A stretch of DNA of 6,957 bases, taken from assembly GCA_021159845.1 (NCBI GenBank), contig JAGHDS010000334.1, positions 1 to 6,957 of the forward strand. The letters are read 5' to 3'. Position 1 is the first letter of the stretch; the number at the start of each line of letters is the position of its first letter. The DNA comes from Anaerolineae bacterium (GTDB lineage: Bacteria > Chloroflexota > Anaerolineae > DUEN01). The position numbers and the translations under genes are program-made. The notes beneath the pieces are model-generated. The model was not told where the DNA came from, made no database searches, and saw only the letters and a list, made by a program, of their open reading frames with translations. Positions 6,483 to 6,957 of the stretch are shown here, piece by piece.

Positions 6483-6511
6483 ATTATACTCTTCGCCAGA
6501 ATCAGCGTCAA
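6483..6511 (-). promoter_or_regulatory. Near-consensus sigma70-type promoter for acn-icd
   Basis: On the minus strand TTGACG (6506-6511, five of six) and a perfect TATAAT (6483-6488) are exactly 17 bp apart. Transcription should start near 6476 and leave a leader of about 94 nt. The strength of the match suggests high constitutive expression, as expected for TCA-cycle enzymes. I saw no clear operator overlapping it. Confidence 0.8.
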
Positions 6512-6754
6512 TCTATCACGCGCCCAATGCAGGGCTTTTCAGTGTTCTAACATTTGCGCGATCTAGGACGCCAATGGCTTAAGGTGGGACGACTCGGAGG
6601 GGCGCTAGCCCCTTCGAAAGGCCCTTCTCTCCGCCCATGAACGGTCTCCTCCCTTCCGGATAGGCGTCCCTCAGGGCAGGGCAAGGTCGATTTGAGGAGC
6701 AAGGAATGGCATCTATTAGATCTTTGAAAAGCCCTAACTTTTAAGGTAACGCCA
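6512..6754. other. Region between divergent promoters, with a 10-bp hairpin
   Basis: This stretch of 243 bp has no credible gene; the open minus frame that crosses it (6547-6798) has a shadow-like composition and contains the rightward promoter. The main structure is a hairpin at 6594-6617: TCGGAGGGGC pairs with GCCCCTTCGA over a GCTA tetraloop, ten pairs with one G-U that forms only in plus-strand RNA. A competing small hairpin, CCTT/AAGG at 6611-6621, shares bases with its right arm. No T-run follows on either strand, so it is not an ordinary terminator. Confidence 0.45.
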
Positions 6755-6783
6755 TTGACATGGCAGATACGTAGTGATATATT
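6755..6783 (+). promoter_or_regulatory. Strong rightward promoter with long leader
   Basis: A perfect TTGACA (6755-6760) is followed after exactly 17 bp by TATATT (6778-6783, five of six). Transcription should start near 6790. The first supported start codon downstream is at 6941, so the mRNA would carry a leader of about 150 nt. Two ATG triplets in the leader open only into peptides of a few residues without ribosome binding sites. Confidence 0.7.
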
Positions 6784-6878
6784 GTCTGTGAAATGCATAC
6801 ATCATTGTCATGAGATGGAGTCTTATTGAATATCACTACATAAGCATCCATCCTATCTAGTACCTCATCAGACTGATT

Positions 6879-6907
6879 TTGATAACCCTCCCCTCCTGGG
6901 GTAAACT
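6879..6907 (+). promoter_or_regulatory. Possible second, start-proximal promoter
   Basis: TTGATA (6879-6884, five of six) and TAAACT (6902-6907, four of six) are 17 bp apart. Transcription would start near 6914, about 27 bases before the partial gene. The -10 lies within an inverted repeat, so binding of a regulator there would compete with polymerase. It is weaker than the promoter at 6755-6783 and may be chance. Confidence 0.35.
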
Positions 6908-6922
6908 ACGGTCGAGTTTACC
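6900..6922. repeat. Perfect 8-bp inverted repeat before the right-hand gene
   Basis: GGTAAACT (6900-6907) and AGTTTACC (6915-6922) are perfect reverse complements separated by ACGGTCG. Centre-to-centre spacing is 15 bp. The left arm covers the -10 of the second promoter and the right arm ends seven bases before the ribosome binding site. It can be read as a dimeric repressor operator or as an mRNA stem-loop next to the SD. Confidence 0.45.
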
Positions 6923-6940
6923 ATTTGCAGGGGGAGAACC

Positions 6941-6957
6941 ATGGCGAACAAGATATA
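6941..6957 (+). CDS. Start of a plus-strand gene, possibly an RRM RNA-binding protein
   Basis: An ATG at 6941 is preceded by AGGGGGAG (6929-6936) four bases upstream, and two rightward promoters point to it. Only M-A-N-K-I and the first two bases (TA) of the next codon are inside the window. If that codon is Tyr, the start MANKIY resembles the small bacterial RNA-recognition-motif proteins, whose first strand typically reads KLYVGNL. That reading rests on five residues and is a guess; the start itself is well supported by position, ribosome binding site and promoters. Confidence 0.55.

Noticed and set aside
6071..6550. Plus-strand frame of 159 codons over the acn 5' end
   Set aside because: Antisense to the conserved start of aconitase and spanning its promoter; no motif or ribosome binding site.
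6547..6798. Open minus-strand frame of 83 codons upstream of acn
   Set aside because: It has no SD, its composition is unlike a protein (Arg/Ser/Pro-rich second half), and it overlaps the strong rightward promoter and a hairpin.
6790..6940. Tiny upstream reading frames in the right-hand leader (for example at the first ATG, six codons)
   Set aside because: No ribosome binding site precedes them and the peptides (MHTSLS, MESY) show no attenuator pattern such as repeated codons.

Overview
The window is a GC-rich piece of bacterial chromosome carrying mostly housekeeping genes. Nearly all coding is on the minus strand. Reading from right to left it holds an aconitase gene and an NADP-type isocitrate dehydrogenase gene (acn-icd, two consecutive TCA-cycle steps), then a MoxR-family AAA+ ATPase gene and a DUF58 membrane protein gene, and finally the first 39 codons of a secreted lipoprotein cut by the left edge. 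At the extreme right, a plus-strand gene begins with only five codons visible. The single-chain aconitase is of the 'Aquifex type' and the start sites include GTG and TTG. This would fit a thermophilic or Chloroflexota-like lineage, but that placement is an inference from protein style only; no rRNA or marker gene is present.

Right part (6383-6957): a near-consensus sigma70-type promoter (TTGACG, 17 bp, TATAAT) reads left into acn-icd, and a second near-perfect promoter (TTGACA, 17 bp, TATATT) reads right towards the partial gene. About 240 bp lie between them with no credible gene but a strong GC hairpin. The right-hand gene would have a leader of about 150 nt, and a weaker second promoter close to its start overlaps a perfect 8-bp inverted repeat that looks like an operator.

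Middle part (3072-6382): aconitase converts citrate to isocitrate, and Icd oxidises isocitrate to 2-oxoglutarate with NADP. Both proteins keep all the active-site residues I can check. The genes are 71 bp apart and very likely one transcript. It probably ends at an 11-bp perfect hairpin just after icd, which lacks a U-tract.

Left part (1-2963): moxR has its own promoter with a perfect TATAAT and an 18-bp near-palindrome abutting the -35. The MoxR ATPase and DUF58 protein form the widespread MoxR-DUF58 pair, thought to act in folding or assembly of envelope proteins or complexes. After DUF58 comes 463 bp without a gene, containing short repeats, a possible promoter and a G-run cluster able to form a G-quadruplex in the lipoprotein leader. 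The lipoprotein signal sequence contains a G8 tract.

I found no mobile element, CRISPR array, tRNA or rRNA, and nothing amounting to a new multi-gene system. The points worth a second look are regulatory: the operator-like repeats, the long right-hand leader, the G-rich leader on the left and the G8 tract.
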